A DNA stretch of 64,000 nt from Mallotus nudiflorus (taxonomy: Eukaryota; Streptophyta; Magnoliopsida; Malpighiales; Euphorbiaceae): the NCBI GenBank assembly GCA_947683625.1, contig CANTUR010001081.1, positions 1 through 64,000 of the forward strand, given 5' to 3'. The notes under the pieces were generated by a model, which did no database searches, had not been told where the DNA came from, and saw only the letters and a list, made by a program, of their open reading frames with translations. Of this stretch, positions 1-11,509 are shown in pieces. Positions within the stretch are counted from its first letter, which is position 1, and each line of letters begins with the position of its first letter. The position numbers were made by a program, and so were the translations under genes.

Positions 1-289
1 ATTCCATATTACAGTCATCATGTTCCTGGTCTAATGATGTCATCATGCATCCCTTATATCATCATCATATATTGTCATAGCATAATAATCAATGCAAATA
101 TGCATGATTATGTACATTTTGCTTAGTCTTTCAAATGATTGAGTGTCCATTGCTTATCCCATTATTCATGTGATTGAGCAAGGTACGTGCATAGTTATGC
201 TAACCTTGTAGGTTTATTATCTAAGCTAGATTTACTTTTTCATAATTTTTTTCTTTTATATGTATTTTATTAGAAAGTGATGTAATAAT
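1..289 (-). mobile_element. Fragment of a gypsy-type LTR (same family as 40577-42464)
   Basis: The reverse complement of this stretch aligns with about 40966-41280. Shared blocks include a run ending GGGATGCATGATG followed by an ATGATGACT segment, a TAATAAAATACATATAAAA stretch and ACACTCNATCATTTGAAAGA. It is therefore a minus-oriented piece of the LTR family that also forms the solo LTR inside the SIRE-type element. The window edge cuts it on the left and the copia LTR at 290 interrupts it on the right. No coding capacity is visible. Confidence 0.7.
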
Positions 290-2598
290 TAAAAGGAAAC
301 ATTTATGCAACAATCAAGTGAGGTGAGCAAATGCCTTAAATAGGGTGAAATTTCAAAAATTTCATTTACATAATCCTTCATTACATAAAGATTTCCATTC
401 GTATAGATCCATTTTGCATTTTACATATAGTTAAACCATACATCAATATGTAAAATAATAAACTAGGAGGTCTAGGGTTAAGAATACTTACAATCTCCTA
501 AGTTTGATGTAAACCTCAAGTATTCTACAAACTTTGGATTCTTTGGTTCAACTCTTGAATCAAATGCTTAACCTCCCAAGTGTTAGGCCTCTAGCTCCAC
601 TAAATCACCTTCTTGCTTAAATTAGATTTGTTTCAAGTAGCCTCTTTAATGACCCTCACAAAACTTGCACTAAGTTAATCTTCTTGTAAGAACACTTATG
701 GTTTATTTTGTGTATATGTTTCTCTCCTTTTGTGTGTCTCTACACAAAGTCTCTAACCTCTCTTAAGAAAAACTTCTTTAACTTTAAATATATATATGTA
801 TAACAAGCAAACCCTAATGACATCATCTCTTACATCATAAGTATATAACTCATTCTAATAAGATACAACTTGTATAAGATATAAGTATATCAAAAAGGTA
901 TGTAGAGATTGAATACATCTTATTATTTATCTACATTCATTCTCTACACATAATCATGTAACCTAATTCTTATCCTTAACTTAATCAAATTTATAGACAC
1001 AAGAGATAGTGTGCCTAAGATGACAAATTTGCCATGCTCAACATTTTACACTTATGTGATAATGTGTGATTAACAAGACAAGCTAATAAGCCAAGCTTAA
1101 TACTTATCATGCCCATAGTCAACATTATACACATAAAGGATAATGCATACCTAACATGACAAATTTTAACCAAGTCATGCTCACATGGATTTGCGCTTGC
1201 TAATTAAGCCAACACTTGGCCCAAATGCAATCCATATAAAAAATGGGCTTAGATTAGGTCTATGGGCTTTCTCAACATGTTGGATTAATCTTTGGTCCAA
1301 AAACCCTTTTAGGCCTAGGCTTAAACAGGTGGGCTATTAATCCAAGTCCAATTAGAAATAACATATATTATTAATTTAATACCTTAATTAATATCTTATA
1401 TTAATTAAATATAAATTAATAATTATACCCTTTACTTGAATTGGATTTCATGATATGTTAGAATCATTGCTTAAAGCATAAATCCAATTCTACTAATCTT
1501 AATTATTTGATTAAACACTTTAATCAATAATTAGATTAATATTGATGGTGATTTGGGTGAAACTCTTTTAGGTGTCACTTACTAGGTTCATGTGTAATTG
1601 GTAATGAGAAGTAATATCAACACTTGACATTATTTTGAAACTCTTTTCAAGTTTAAATATGAAAATCTCAATTATATACATTTAGTTCTCATAATTGTGA
1701 GTGACCCATAGCATTGATATAACAACTACCATATTAGAAATGAATGCATGTATTGATTCACACGAACCTTTTTTGTCATAATTATCGTGCACTAAAATCC
1801 CTTCATTAGAAGATCCTGATATAGCCTAGATTCACTAAAACTCTAATAGTTATATCATATGACCTCATCTCAACTTCTATTCTTGATAAGATATAACTAA
1901 CACTGAAACTCTTTTAGTTCATGTCATATTTGTCCTGGTTCTTATTGATTAAAAAGAACTTAGATAGCATAGAATCTTATCCTAGTTCACTCCAAGCAAT
2001 GAATCCCATCTTGGCTTAACACTTATCCCTACATTTAACCAATTGGAGCCACCACATGCCATATACCCATGTATGATTAACATAAGTATGTAAGTGGTAA
2101 AAAACCCTAACCACTTAAATGTGGATGACCATATTACCTTAGGTCAAAGGACTATATGCATTATTATGACCTAGATTGTGATTGTTGACTATAAGTGAAT
2201 ATCCATGCAATCAAAAATCTAATTTCATGTTCGATCAACCCATCACATGAGTATCCACATGTCTATTCTGATATCTCATATCAAGTAGTATGAGACTGAC
2301 TACCTCCCACTATTACTATCATATATTAATAAAGGAAAATAGACAGAGGTGATAGTCTAATTAATATTACCCATATATTAATTAATTGACTTTGAACAAT
2401 TTTATGGCATATATACTAAATAAATTTGTAGTTCATATTATTAACTCTTGATAATAAATTTATTTAACATTATGCCAATAGATAAATATTTAATTAAATA
2501 AATACTTTAAATAATAGAATATTATTTTATTGCCATTTGGGATAATTTACAATGTCAAATATGTGATTGGCCTATGGGGCATACCACCTATGCTAACA
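290..2598 (-). repeat. 3' LTR of the Angela/Tork-like copia element
   Basis: About 2309 bp. On the minus strand it begins TGTTAGCATAGG (plus-strand end at 2598), directly after a polypurine tract. It ends near 290, where similarity to the other copy starts (TAAAAGGAAA at both places). It matches 8085-11250 over most of its length, allowing for the solo LTR in that copy. Both copies share the block reading AGATTTCCATTCGTATAGAT. Confidence 0.85.
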
Positions 2599-2611
2599 AT
2601 CTCCCACTTTT
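2599..2611 (-). other. Polypurine tract of the Angela/Tork-like element
   Basis: On the minus strand the sequence reads AAAAGTGGGAGAT and abuts the TGTTAGCA start of the 3' LTR. This is the expected place and composition for the plus-strand primer of reverse transcription. Confidence 0.75.
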
Positions 2612-2639
2612 ACTAGAGCCAATCACTTCAATATTTTAG

Positions 2640-5400
2640 ACCCATCTTCTCAAGATGTTGATCAAGTTGTAGTTATGTTAATGTTTTAGTAAGTGGATCA
2701 ACTACATTTTTAGCTGAAGCTATCTTTTGCATGATGATATTGCCTTTTCCAATAATTTTCTTGATAATATGAAAATGTCTTTCTATGTGTTTGGATTTTT
2801 AGTGAGACCTCAGTTCCTTTGCCAAAGCAATGACTCCATTGTTTTTGGAATAGATAGGAATCGGGAACTCAATGAAAAGAACGACTCAAAGCTTAGTAAT
2901 GAACTTCTTAATCTAAATAGCTTCTTTAGCAACATTCGATGTGACTATATACTCAGCTTCTGTAGTGGAATCAGCTATGATACTTTGCTTAGAACTTTTC
3001 TAGCTCATTGCTCCTCCATTATAAATAAACATAAACATAAAGATAGACTTTCTATCATCTACATCTGATTGAAATCAGAATATGTGAAACCATCTACATA
3101 TAGATCACCTCCCCCATAAGTTAAGACTAAATCTTTAGTCCTTCTCAAGTACTTAAAGATTGCCTTAATAACTATCCAGTGTTCCCTACCTGGGTTGGAT
3201 TCAACTATGCTAGTCATATTAACAACATAGGCAATATTAGGCCTAGTCATAACATAGCATACATCAAGCTTCCTAAAACTAAAGCATAAGGAACTTTAGC
3301 CATTTGCTCTATTTTCTCGGGTATTTTAGGTGACATACCCTTGGATAAATGGATACCATGCCTAAATGGTAATAATCCTCTTTTGGAATCAAGCATGTTG
3401 AACTTCTTCAACACCTTTTCCAAGTAAAGACTTTAGGATAAACCTATCATTCTTTTCGACCTATCTTTATAGACTCGAATGCCAAGAATATAGGTAGCTT
3501 TCTCTATGTCTTTCATAAAGAAAATTTTACATAAGCATAGTTTCATATTTATAAGCATACCAACATTATTTCCAATTAATAAAATATCATCAACATATAG
3601 TACTAGGAAAGTAAGTTAGCTCCTACTAACCTTCTTGTACACACAAGGCTCATCTTCATATTTTATAAAACCAAAAGATCAAATGGCTTCATCAAAATAA
3701 TGATTCTAACTCCTTGAAGCTTGCTTTAGACCATAAAATTGATTTATTAAGCTTGCACCAATCTTTCTCTTAAAGACCCATTTACAATCTATAGGTGTAA
3801 TACCTTCAAGTGGATTAATGAGTGTCCAGACATGGTTTGCATGCATGGAATTCATTTCAACTTTCATTGCTTTAAGCCATTTTGAAGAATCTTTATCACA
3901 TAAAGCTTCTTTATATGTAGTAGGATCTTCATCATGATTGCTTTCTTTATGAATATACAACTCTTACATATTATGTAGAAAATCGTATCTCTCTGGCAAA
4001 TGAGATACCCTACTAGATCTTCTAGGAGTTGGGATGATAATATTTTCAGTGGGATTAGATTCTTGATCAACATCCATTTGATCAACTTGATTAGCTTCAT
4101 TAGAAGACTCTTCTTCCAATGTTATCTTCCTGCATTTACCATCTTCTTAAAGAAACTCTTTCTCAAGAAATATGTTATGTCTACTTATAGCAATAACTTA
4201 TTTAGCAGGAAGATAAAAATAATATCCTAAACTATATTTAGGATATCTAATAAATGTACCTTGAATTGACCTTGCATCTAGTTTGTTTATTTTTAGCCTT
4301 TTAATATAAGCTAGGCATCCAAAAATGCTAACATGCTTAAGATTTGGTACCTTACCATGCCATATCTCATATGGTATGGTAGAAACAGAATTAGATGGAA
4401 CATGATTTAGAATGTAAACAACAGTTTATAATGCAAAACCTAAAAGGAAAGTAGGCAAATCCATATAGCTCATAATTGATTGAACAATATCTAATAGAGT
4501 TCAATTCCTCCTTTTGGATACACCATTTAATTGAGGTGTGCCAGGTGGATTTAGTTGTGAAATAATGTCATGTTCCTTAAGGAATTGAATAAATTCGGTA
4601 CTCAAGTATTCACCTCCTCGATCTGACCATAGGATTTTAATACTTTTTCCCTTTTGGTTCTCTACTTGGACCTTTAATGCCTTGAACATTTTAAAGGATT
4701 CACTTTTATATTTCATTAAATATAAATGTCCATACCTTGATAGATTATCTATAAGGGTAATAAAGTAGAAAAACCTACCTCTTGCCATTTGATTAAATAG
4801 TCCACATACATCACTATGTATTATTTCCAAAATTTCATTATCTCTTGCCATTTGTCAAACAAATGGTGATCAAGTCATCTTGCCTTAGATAAAAGCTTCA
4901 CAAGTTGGATTGCTTGAGGTTTCAAGATTACTCAAGATTCCCAATCTTTCTAACTTTATGATTCTATCACTTGTAATGCGACCTAATCTCAAGTGCCATA
5001 GATATTTTGGATTAGAAGCATTGTCAATTAGCATTATGTTCACAACATTCATATTGGTTGGATATTGTTTGTTATTGGATTTATTATCAATATAATAAAG
5101 ACCATGTAATACATAACCCATGCCAACTATCTTATTATTAAAATAGATAGTACATACATCTCTTTCAAATAAAAATTTATAACCTTTTCTAATCAAACTA
5201 GAAATAGAGATGAGGTTCTTATAAGTATTGGGTACATATAAAACATTATTCACTAACAAAACATGATCATTTAAGTTAATATAGGTGGTTCCCAAAGCTT
5301 TAACAGCAATATTTGCGCCATCTCAAAGCTTAAGAGTCACCTCCTTTAACCCCAACCTTCATTCACTTGCTAGATCCTGCAAGGAAGAACATATGTGAGA
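2640..5400 (-). pseudogene. copia pol remnant: protease/GAG-pre-integrase, integrase, RT, RNase H
   Basis: Read on the minus strand. The GAG-pre-integrase domain (about 5295-4890) has LWHLRLGRI. The integrase core (about 4851-4501) keeps HSDVCG (first catalytic D), SDRGGEY (second D) and the PPGTPQLNG segment, where the usual NGVSERRN reads NGVSKRRN. RT begins near 3960 with WLKAMKVEMNSM and CKWVFKRK, then jumps directly to FYGLKQASRS near 3720, so the RT block between them is deleted. The YVDD box survives near 3572-3590. The RT/RNase H boundary (RPNIAYVV) lies at 3250-3059, followed by a stop-ridden RNase H down to about 2640. In the intact family this polyprotein copies and integrates the element; here it cannot. 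Confidence 0.8.
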
Positions 5401-5499
5401 ACTAGCACTAGTATCCAACACCCATGCATTAGATTAGCTCTTAGAACATTAGAAATATATAAATTAGAGAAAGTCTCACCCTCTCCAATCTTATCCTTT

Positions 5500-6470
5500 C
5501 CTTTTATTAATTCAAGGAACTTAGGATATAGTTTCTTTTCCAATGTCCATCTCTTTGACAATAGAAACATTTTCCTTTGCCTTTGTTCTCAACCTTCTTT
5601 TTGCCCTTATTTTTGCTTACACCTGTTGAAGCTTTAAGAACTCTTTCCTTAGCTTTTTTGCTTTCATTGCCCTTATTCTTCTTAGTTTTACTATAAGAGG
5701 CAATCAAAGCAAACTCCCTCCCTTTTTCATTTTAAATAGCCTTTTGGGCTATCACAAGATTTAATAATTCCATAAGTGTGCACTCAATTTTATTCATGTG
5801 GAAATTGGCAATGGTTTGCCCAAATGACTGCAAAAGGGATTATAAAATCAAATTGGTTTAGAGTTGAGCATCCATCATAAAATCTAGACTCTTAAGTTCC
5901 TCAATAGAGAGAATCATAGAATTCACATGAGCTCCAACATCTTCACCTTCATTCATTTTGGCATGAAAAAGCCATTTAGATATCTTATATCTAGCGGTCC
6001 TACTTTGATCACCAAACAACTTTTGTAGGTGAAGTAGGATTTCCTTTGAATAGCCTTTGGGGCTATCACAAGCATATTTAATAATTCCATAAGTGTGCAC
6101 TCAATTTTATTCATGTGAAAATTGGTAATGGTTTGCCCAAATGGCTCTAGAATTGTAAAATCAAATTGGTTTAGAGTTAAGCATCCATCATGAAATCTAG
6201 ACTCTCAAGTTTCTCAATAGAGTAAATAATAGAATTCACATGAGCTCCAACATCTTCACCTTCTTTCAATTTTGGCACAAAAAAGCTGCTTAGAAATCTC
6301 ATATCTAGCAGTCCTACTTTGATCACCAAACAACTCTTATATGTGAAGTAGGATTTCCTTTACATTAGTGTACTTCTCATGTTGCCTATGAAGTTCATTG
6401 CTCATGGAAGCCCACATAATACAATGTGCTTAGAAGTCATCATCTTTCCATTTTTCAAAAGTGTCACATT
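5500..6470 (-). pseudogene. copia gag remnant with zinc knuckle and internal duplication
   Basis: On the minus strand the segment 6100-5858 encodes a gag capsid-like stretch (KLFGDQSRTARYKISKWLF, then NEGEDVGAHVNSM), typical of the UBN2-type gag of copia elements. Farther downstream, at 5707-5507, lies a lysine-rich linker and a CCHC knuckle reading CFYCQRDGHWKRNY, in which the last cysteine is tyrosine. A 314-bp segment occurs twice in tandem (5735-6048 and 6049-6362), which breaks the frame because 314 is not a multiple of three. Gag normally packages the element RNA; this copy is broken. Confidence 0.75.
5735..6362. repeat. Tandem duplication, about 314 bp x 2, inside copia gag
   Basis: Copy 1 is 5735-6048 and copy 2 is 6049-6362. 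Each starts AATAGCCTTT(T)GGGCTATCAC and ends GTAGGATTTCCTTT. The copies differ by scattered substitutions and a small indel (for example CTGCAAAAGGGATTATAAAA against CTCTAGAATTGTAAAA), so the duplication is not recent. Confidence 0.85.
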
Positions 6471-7734
6471 CTTCTTGCATAGCATTTGGTGGAACGAGTT
6501 CAAGAGGACTTTGTTCCAAAACATATAAAATACATTCAAAGGCCAAATTTCATAGCCAATTAATAAAATTAAGTCCAGTGAGTCTATGGTTTTCGAGAAT
6601 GATGCTTAGTGGGTTTGATGACCATATATTATCAAATTACGGCAAAATATAATAAGATTATTAGCAATATAACATTGTTTGTTAATACCATTATATTTGG
6701 TCTTTAATCACAATGACCTCCCAGTAACTTAGTGAATCCTGCATTTCTAAAATAGGAAATGGAAATCCCTTGTTAGATGGATTTCTAGTGGGTGATGGAG
6801 TTCTTAATGGTTACTAATATCCCTCGGGTACACATTGTTGTTCTTAGAATATTAGTTCCCATTAAATGGCAACTCTTGTCATCACATCTCATCTGAGGTT
6901 ACACTAATCTAGCTCCTAATGCTTAGAGATCTCAGGTACATATTGCCTTTCTGAACCTCTTTATATTATTTAGGTCCACACCATTGAATTAGTGTAGTGT
7001 ATGGATTTGAACACTACAAGCCTTAAGTACTCTTATTTGCCATTCTATGCCTATAGTGTATCTATACACCCACAACATCTCATGCTTAAGAATAACACTA
7101 CATGAATCTCTTAAGCCTTATGTGCACCCTTATGTGTCCATAGCTAATGCACATAATCCTAAAACCATGCATATTATTGCTCCAATGGAGAGCCTAGACC
7201 TAAGTTTAATTGTGGAAGATTTTCTAGGTTTATAATTGAGATCTCACTTTGCATAGTAGCTAATTTATATACATATCATATATATATATACATCATGGCA
7301 TCATTACATAGCATGTAACAACATATACACCATATATATACATAGAACAAGCATGATGGATGAATAAATATGGAGTGATCATGGGCCTTTCCTAATCCTA
7401 TTCTAACTCTTAGAATATATTATGGGCCTTAACGCTATAGGCCTTGTCACCATCTCCAAGGATCTCCAACTTGAATACTTTTAGCTCTATTTCACAACTC
7501 TTGTGGTTTACAATCAATCCTTGGCATACCAAGGTGAATATTATCCTAATTATATGTAATTAACATTTAATTACATACCAAATAATAAAATTAATTATTA
7601 TTACAAAACATAGGATGCAATCTAGATCCATGATCATTCCTTGTATGTATAATATGTAAAAAAAATGAAATAAAATGCAACCCTTGCATGTTTAGTAATC
7701 AATTTACAAGCATACAAACATCAAAAGCAAAGAT

Positions 7735-7960
7735 ACCTAGTCCCAGGCTAGGTCCCGATTGGGACATAACTTGGGATTAGTTTTGTGCATAAGTAGTCTT
7801 TCATACACATCTGGTCCTAATTGGGATGGGTTATGTCTCGATCAAGACATAAGGTCCTGAGTGATGTCTTGATCAGGACATACACTCGGGATTAGTTTTG
7901 TGTAAAAACTACAATTGCACATATTTAGTTCTTTTGAGCTCCTCCTAACTAGGATGGAAT
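7735..7960. repeat. Cluster of degenerate GTCCCGATTGGGAC palindromes
   Basis: At least five near-palindromic copies occur in the 5' untranslated leader of the minus-strand copia element: GTCCCGATTGGGAC near 7752, GGTCCTAATTGGGAT near 7813, GTCTCGATCAAGAC near 7836, GTCTTGATCAGGAC near 7866 and CCTAACTAGGAT near 7944. The same motif class clusters in the LTRs of the SIRE-type element. Function unknown. Confidence 0.7.
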
Positions 7961-8071
7961 TGCTCCCAATTATGATCATTATAAAACCTATTTTTAACCA
8001 ATTTTTACACACTTTTAGCCACAAAACTTGTAATTATTAATCAATTTAGCATGTATAAAGTGTAAAAAGTA

Positions 8072-8083
8072 GCTCTGATACCA
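8072..8083 (-). other. Primer binding site, tRNA-Met(i) type
   Basis: The minus strand reads TGGTATCAGAGC, the standard primer site of plant copia elements, complementary to the 3' end of initiator tRNA-Met. It lies one or two bases from the LTR edge at about 8085 and fixes both the orientation and the LTR boundary. Confidence 0.9.
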
Positions 8084-8463
8084 CTAAAAGGAAATAATTA
8101 TTCAACAATCAAGTAAGGTGAGCACATGCCTTAGATAAGGTGAAATTTCAAAAATTTCACTTACATAACCCTTCATTTCATGAAGATTTCCATTCGTATA
8201 GATCCATTTTTCATTTTGCATATAGCTAAACCATACATCAATATGTAAAACAACAAACTAGGAGGTCTAAAGTTAAGAATGTTTACAATCTCCTAAGTTT
8301 GAAGTAGACCTCAAGTATACTATAACATTTGGATTCTTTGGTTTAACTCTTAAATCAAATGCTTAGCCTCCCAAGTGTTAGGCCTTTAGCTTGAAACACC
8401 AAAGCTCCACCAAATCACCTTCTTTCTTAGATTAGATTAATTGCAAGTAGCCTCTCTAATGAC

Positions 8464-8466
<3 letters not shown>

Positions 8467-8499
<33 letters not shown>
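8467..8499. repeat. (AT)n microsatellite
   Basis: An uninterrupted AT dinucleotide run within the 5' LTR of the minus-strand copia element. The left LTR has only a short ATATATATATG stretch at the matching place (near 788-798). Confidence 0.95.
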
Positions 8500-8898
8500 C
8501 CTTAATGACATCATCTCTTATATCATATGTATACAACTCATCATAATAAGTATAAAACTTGTATAAGAAAATAGCAACATCAAAAAGGTATGTAAAGATT
8601 GAATACATCTTATGTATTTGTCTACATTCATTCTCCACACATAATCATGTAACCTAATTCTTATCCTTGCCTTAGTCAAATTTATACACACAAGAGATAA
8701 TGTGTGCCTAATATGACAAAATTGTCATGCTCAACATTTTAAATTTAAGTGATAATATTTGATTAACATGACAAGCCTAATAAGCTAAGCTTAATACTTA
8801 TCATGCCTATAGTCAACATTATACATATAAAGGATAAGGCATGACTAACATGATAAATTTTGACCAAGTCATGTTCACATGGATTTGGGCTTGGTAAT

Positions 8899-10225
8899 TA
8901 AAAGAGTCCTAGAGGGGGGGTGAATAGGACTATCGAAAAAAAATGGGAAATTAAAGGAATTATTTGTAAGAAGTGAGTAAGAGTAGAGAAGGAAGAATGA
9001 TGAACACAAATATTTAAGGAGTTCGGATTCTCAAATAATCCTACATCTCCACCTAACTTATCCCCAAGTTAGGATTTTTTAATCACCCACAATCTTATTA
9101 ACAAGATTAAGAATACACAAGAGTTTTATGGATCACTCTTACAACCTTACAATCTTGAGTTTTCAAGGCTCACTCAAAAACCAAATTCCCAAGTGTTTTA
9201 ATGGCTAAACACTTAAACCAATTCCTTTAGAATAGAATCTCACTTCCCGTTTTCTAAACCCAGAAAATAGAAGAATAAGAATGTCTATTCTAATCACTCA
9301 CCAACTCTCACAAGAGTTATACATAAAGAATTTGTTTGAAAGAAAGTTTTAGAGCTCAATTGAATGTTTAAGAAAATGATGAATGATGCACAAGTTTTCT
9401 TAACCTTTCAATTGAATTCTAAGTTGTGTTTATATAGAAAAACACTCAAAAATGTAGTTTTTGGATGTATCAATCATGTCTCCAATGTTTATAATTTATT
9501 TTGAATCAATTCTTGAGTTTATGGCAGCTCAAGGGCTGCTCACTACCTCCTCACGAGTGAACAGTGCTCGTAAGGGGTGAAAATATAGCCGTTGCCTTTA
9601 AAAATTTCCGTTAGAATGCTGTCATAGGTACACTCACGAGCAGGTCACAAGCCACCAGCTCGTGAGGGGCGCTCTTGAGGAGCATTTCCATCTTTTGACA
9701 AGAATGTGCTCTAAATGCTCCTTTGACGGACTGCTCATGATCACTTCTAAAGATGCTCGTGAACGGGACTGAAGACAATCGATTCAGACAAAATGTTCTT
9801 CATAAAAGTTGTAGATAATTGTCTTATATTTCTATAAAAATTTGTATTATCTCATTTGAATATCTGTAGCTCAAGATATTGCTGAATTAACAAGAGCTAT
9901 GCAAACTGAAATGCAAGCTGCATATGCTAACTTCGACTGAAGATTTGTATACCCAAATGAACTTGGATTTTGATGATCAAGTACAATTTAGAAATATTAA
10001 GATTTTTAATTCAAAAGTGAAGAAGCTCATTTTCACATTTAAGAGCTCTAAATATGTCAAAAATCTTCTGGAATCTCAGAGGTTCAAACAACCCGAAAAG
10101 TTACTATTCACCCAAAAGTGTATATGCTTGGTATATAATTCCCTACACACTTAATTGAAATTATTAGTATAAAAATTGTTTGTCAAAGTCCAAAATTAGG
10201 AGTTTGATCATGTAAATGGTCAACA
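8899..10225 (-). mobile_element. Solo LTR of the SIRE-type copia family
   Basis: 1327 bp, minus orientation. Read on that strand it starts TGTTGACCATTTACATGATC and ends ...GGACTCTTTTA, matching the LTR ends of the element at 36739-51781. It is flanked by perfect 5-bp duplications GTAAT (8894-8898 and 10226-10230). The uninterrupted left LTR reads GCTAATTAAGCCAAC at the same place, which confirms the insertion site. A TATA-like CTATATAAA lies at 9429-9437 on the minus strand. Solo LTRs arise by recombination between the two LTRs of one element. Confidence 0.9.
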
Positions 10226-11509
10226 GTAATTAGGCCAACACTTAGCCCAAGCCCAATCTATATAACAAATGGGCTTGGATTAGGCATATGGGCTTTCTGT
10301 ACATCTTAGATTAATCTTTGGTCCAAAACCCCTTTTGGGCCTAGGCCCAAAAAACTTAGGCTATTAATCCAAGTTCAATTTGAAACACCATATATTATTA
10401 ATTTAGTACCTTAATTCATATCTCATATTAATTAAGTATAAATTAATAATTAAACCCTTTACTTGAATTAGATTTCATGATATGCTAGAATCATTGCTTA
10501 AAGCATAAATTAAATTATATTAATCTTAATTATTTGATTAAACACTTTAATCAATAATTAGATTCATATTGATGGTGATTTGGTGAAACTCTTTTAGGTG
10601 TAACTTACTAGGTTCATGTTTAATTGGCAATAAGAAGATAATATCAACACTTGACATTATTTGAAACTCTTTTCAAGTCTAAATGTGAAAATCCTAATTA
10701 TGCACATTTAGTTCTCATAAATTATGAGTGACCCCTAGTAGCGATATTACAACTACCCAATTAGAAATGAATGCATGTATTGATTCACATAAGCCTTTTT
10801 TGTCATAATTACCATGCACTAAAATACATTCATTAGAAGATCCCAATATAGCCTAGATTCATGGTTTAGTCAAACTCTAATAGTTATATCATATGACCTC
10901 ATCTCAAGTTCTATTCTCGATTAAATATAACCAACACTAAAACTCTTTCATTTCATGTCATATTTGTCCTAGCTAGGAACTTAGTGATCAAGAAAGAACT
11001 TAGATAGCATAGGATCTTATCTTGGTTCACTCTAGGAAATGAATCCCATCTTGGTTGAACACTTATCCCTACACTTAACTGATTAGAGCCACCACACGCC
11101 ATATACCCATTTATGATTAACACACGTATATAAGTGGTAATAAACCCTACTCACTTAAATGTGGATTATCGTGTTACCTCAATTTAAAGGACTATATGCA
11201 CTATTATGACCTAGATTGTGATTATTGACTATAAGTGAATATCCATGCTATAGATGATGGGGTTTAGCGGGCTTCTAAGATTTTAGCAACTACGACATTG
11301 TTTGAACTTAGGGCTTTAGAGAACACACAAACCATTGTCATGAAGACGTGGTGTGGTTATAAGGAGTTGCCACCCAGGGTAATAATTAGGACAAATCGAA
11401 ATTGGTGGTACTCGATTCTCTAAAAGAAAGCTAGCACCACAACCAGGAGATTTTGGATATGGAATACTAACTTCTTTTAGTCTCATGTTCATTTAGAATT
11501 ACTTTATTG

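Larger units (their letters stand above)
290..11250 (-). mobile_element. Degenerate Ty1/copia element, Angela/Tork-like, minus strand
   Basis: This is an LTR retrotransposon read right to left. It has a 5' LTR from 8085 to a break at 11250, then a primer site, gag, protease, integrase, reverse transcriptase, RNase H, a polypurine tract and a 3' LTR at 290-2598. The integrase-before-RT order defines copia. Motifs such as HSDVCG, SDRGGEY and PPGTPQ, with the tRNA-Met primer site, point to the Angela/Tork lineage (inference from motif style). The last part of the 5' LTR (equivalent to about 2212-2598 of the left copy) is missing, so no second target-site copy exists. The five bases before the left LTR are ATAAT. 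A solo LTR of another family sits inside the 5' LTR. The element is inactive: every domain holds stops or frameshifts. Confidence 0.85.
8085..11250 (-). repeat. 5' LTR of the Angela/Tork-like element, broken and interrupted
   Basis: About 1.83 kb of LTR sequence in two pieces, 8085-8898 and 10231-11250, separated by a solo LTR. It matches 290 to about 2212 of the left LTR. Homology stops abruptly at TATCCATGC near 11248; the remaining 386 bp of the left LTR have no counterpart here, and unrelated Tat-type LTR sequence follows at 11255. Confidence 0.8.

Noticed and set aside
2727..3068. 113-residue plus-strand frame
   Set aside because: It is antisense to the RNase H end of the minus-strand copia pol; no independent domain.
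7735..7960. CRISPR-like spaced repeats
   Set aside because: The repeats are short, degenerate palindromes with irregular spacing in a plant retroelement leader; there is no constant repeat or spacer length.
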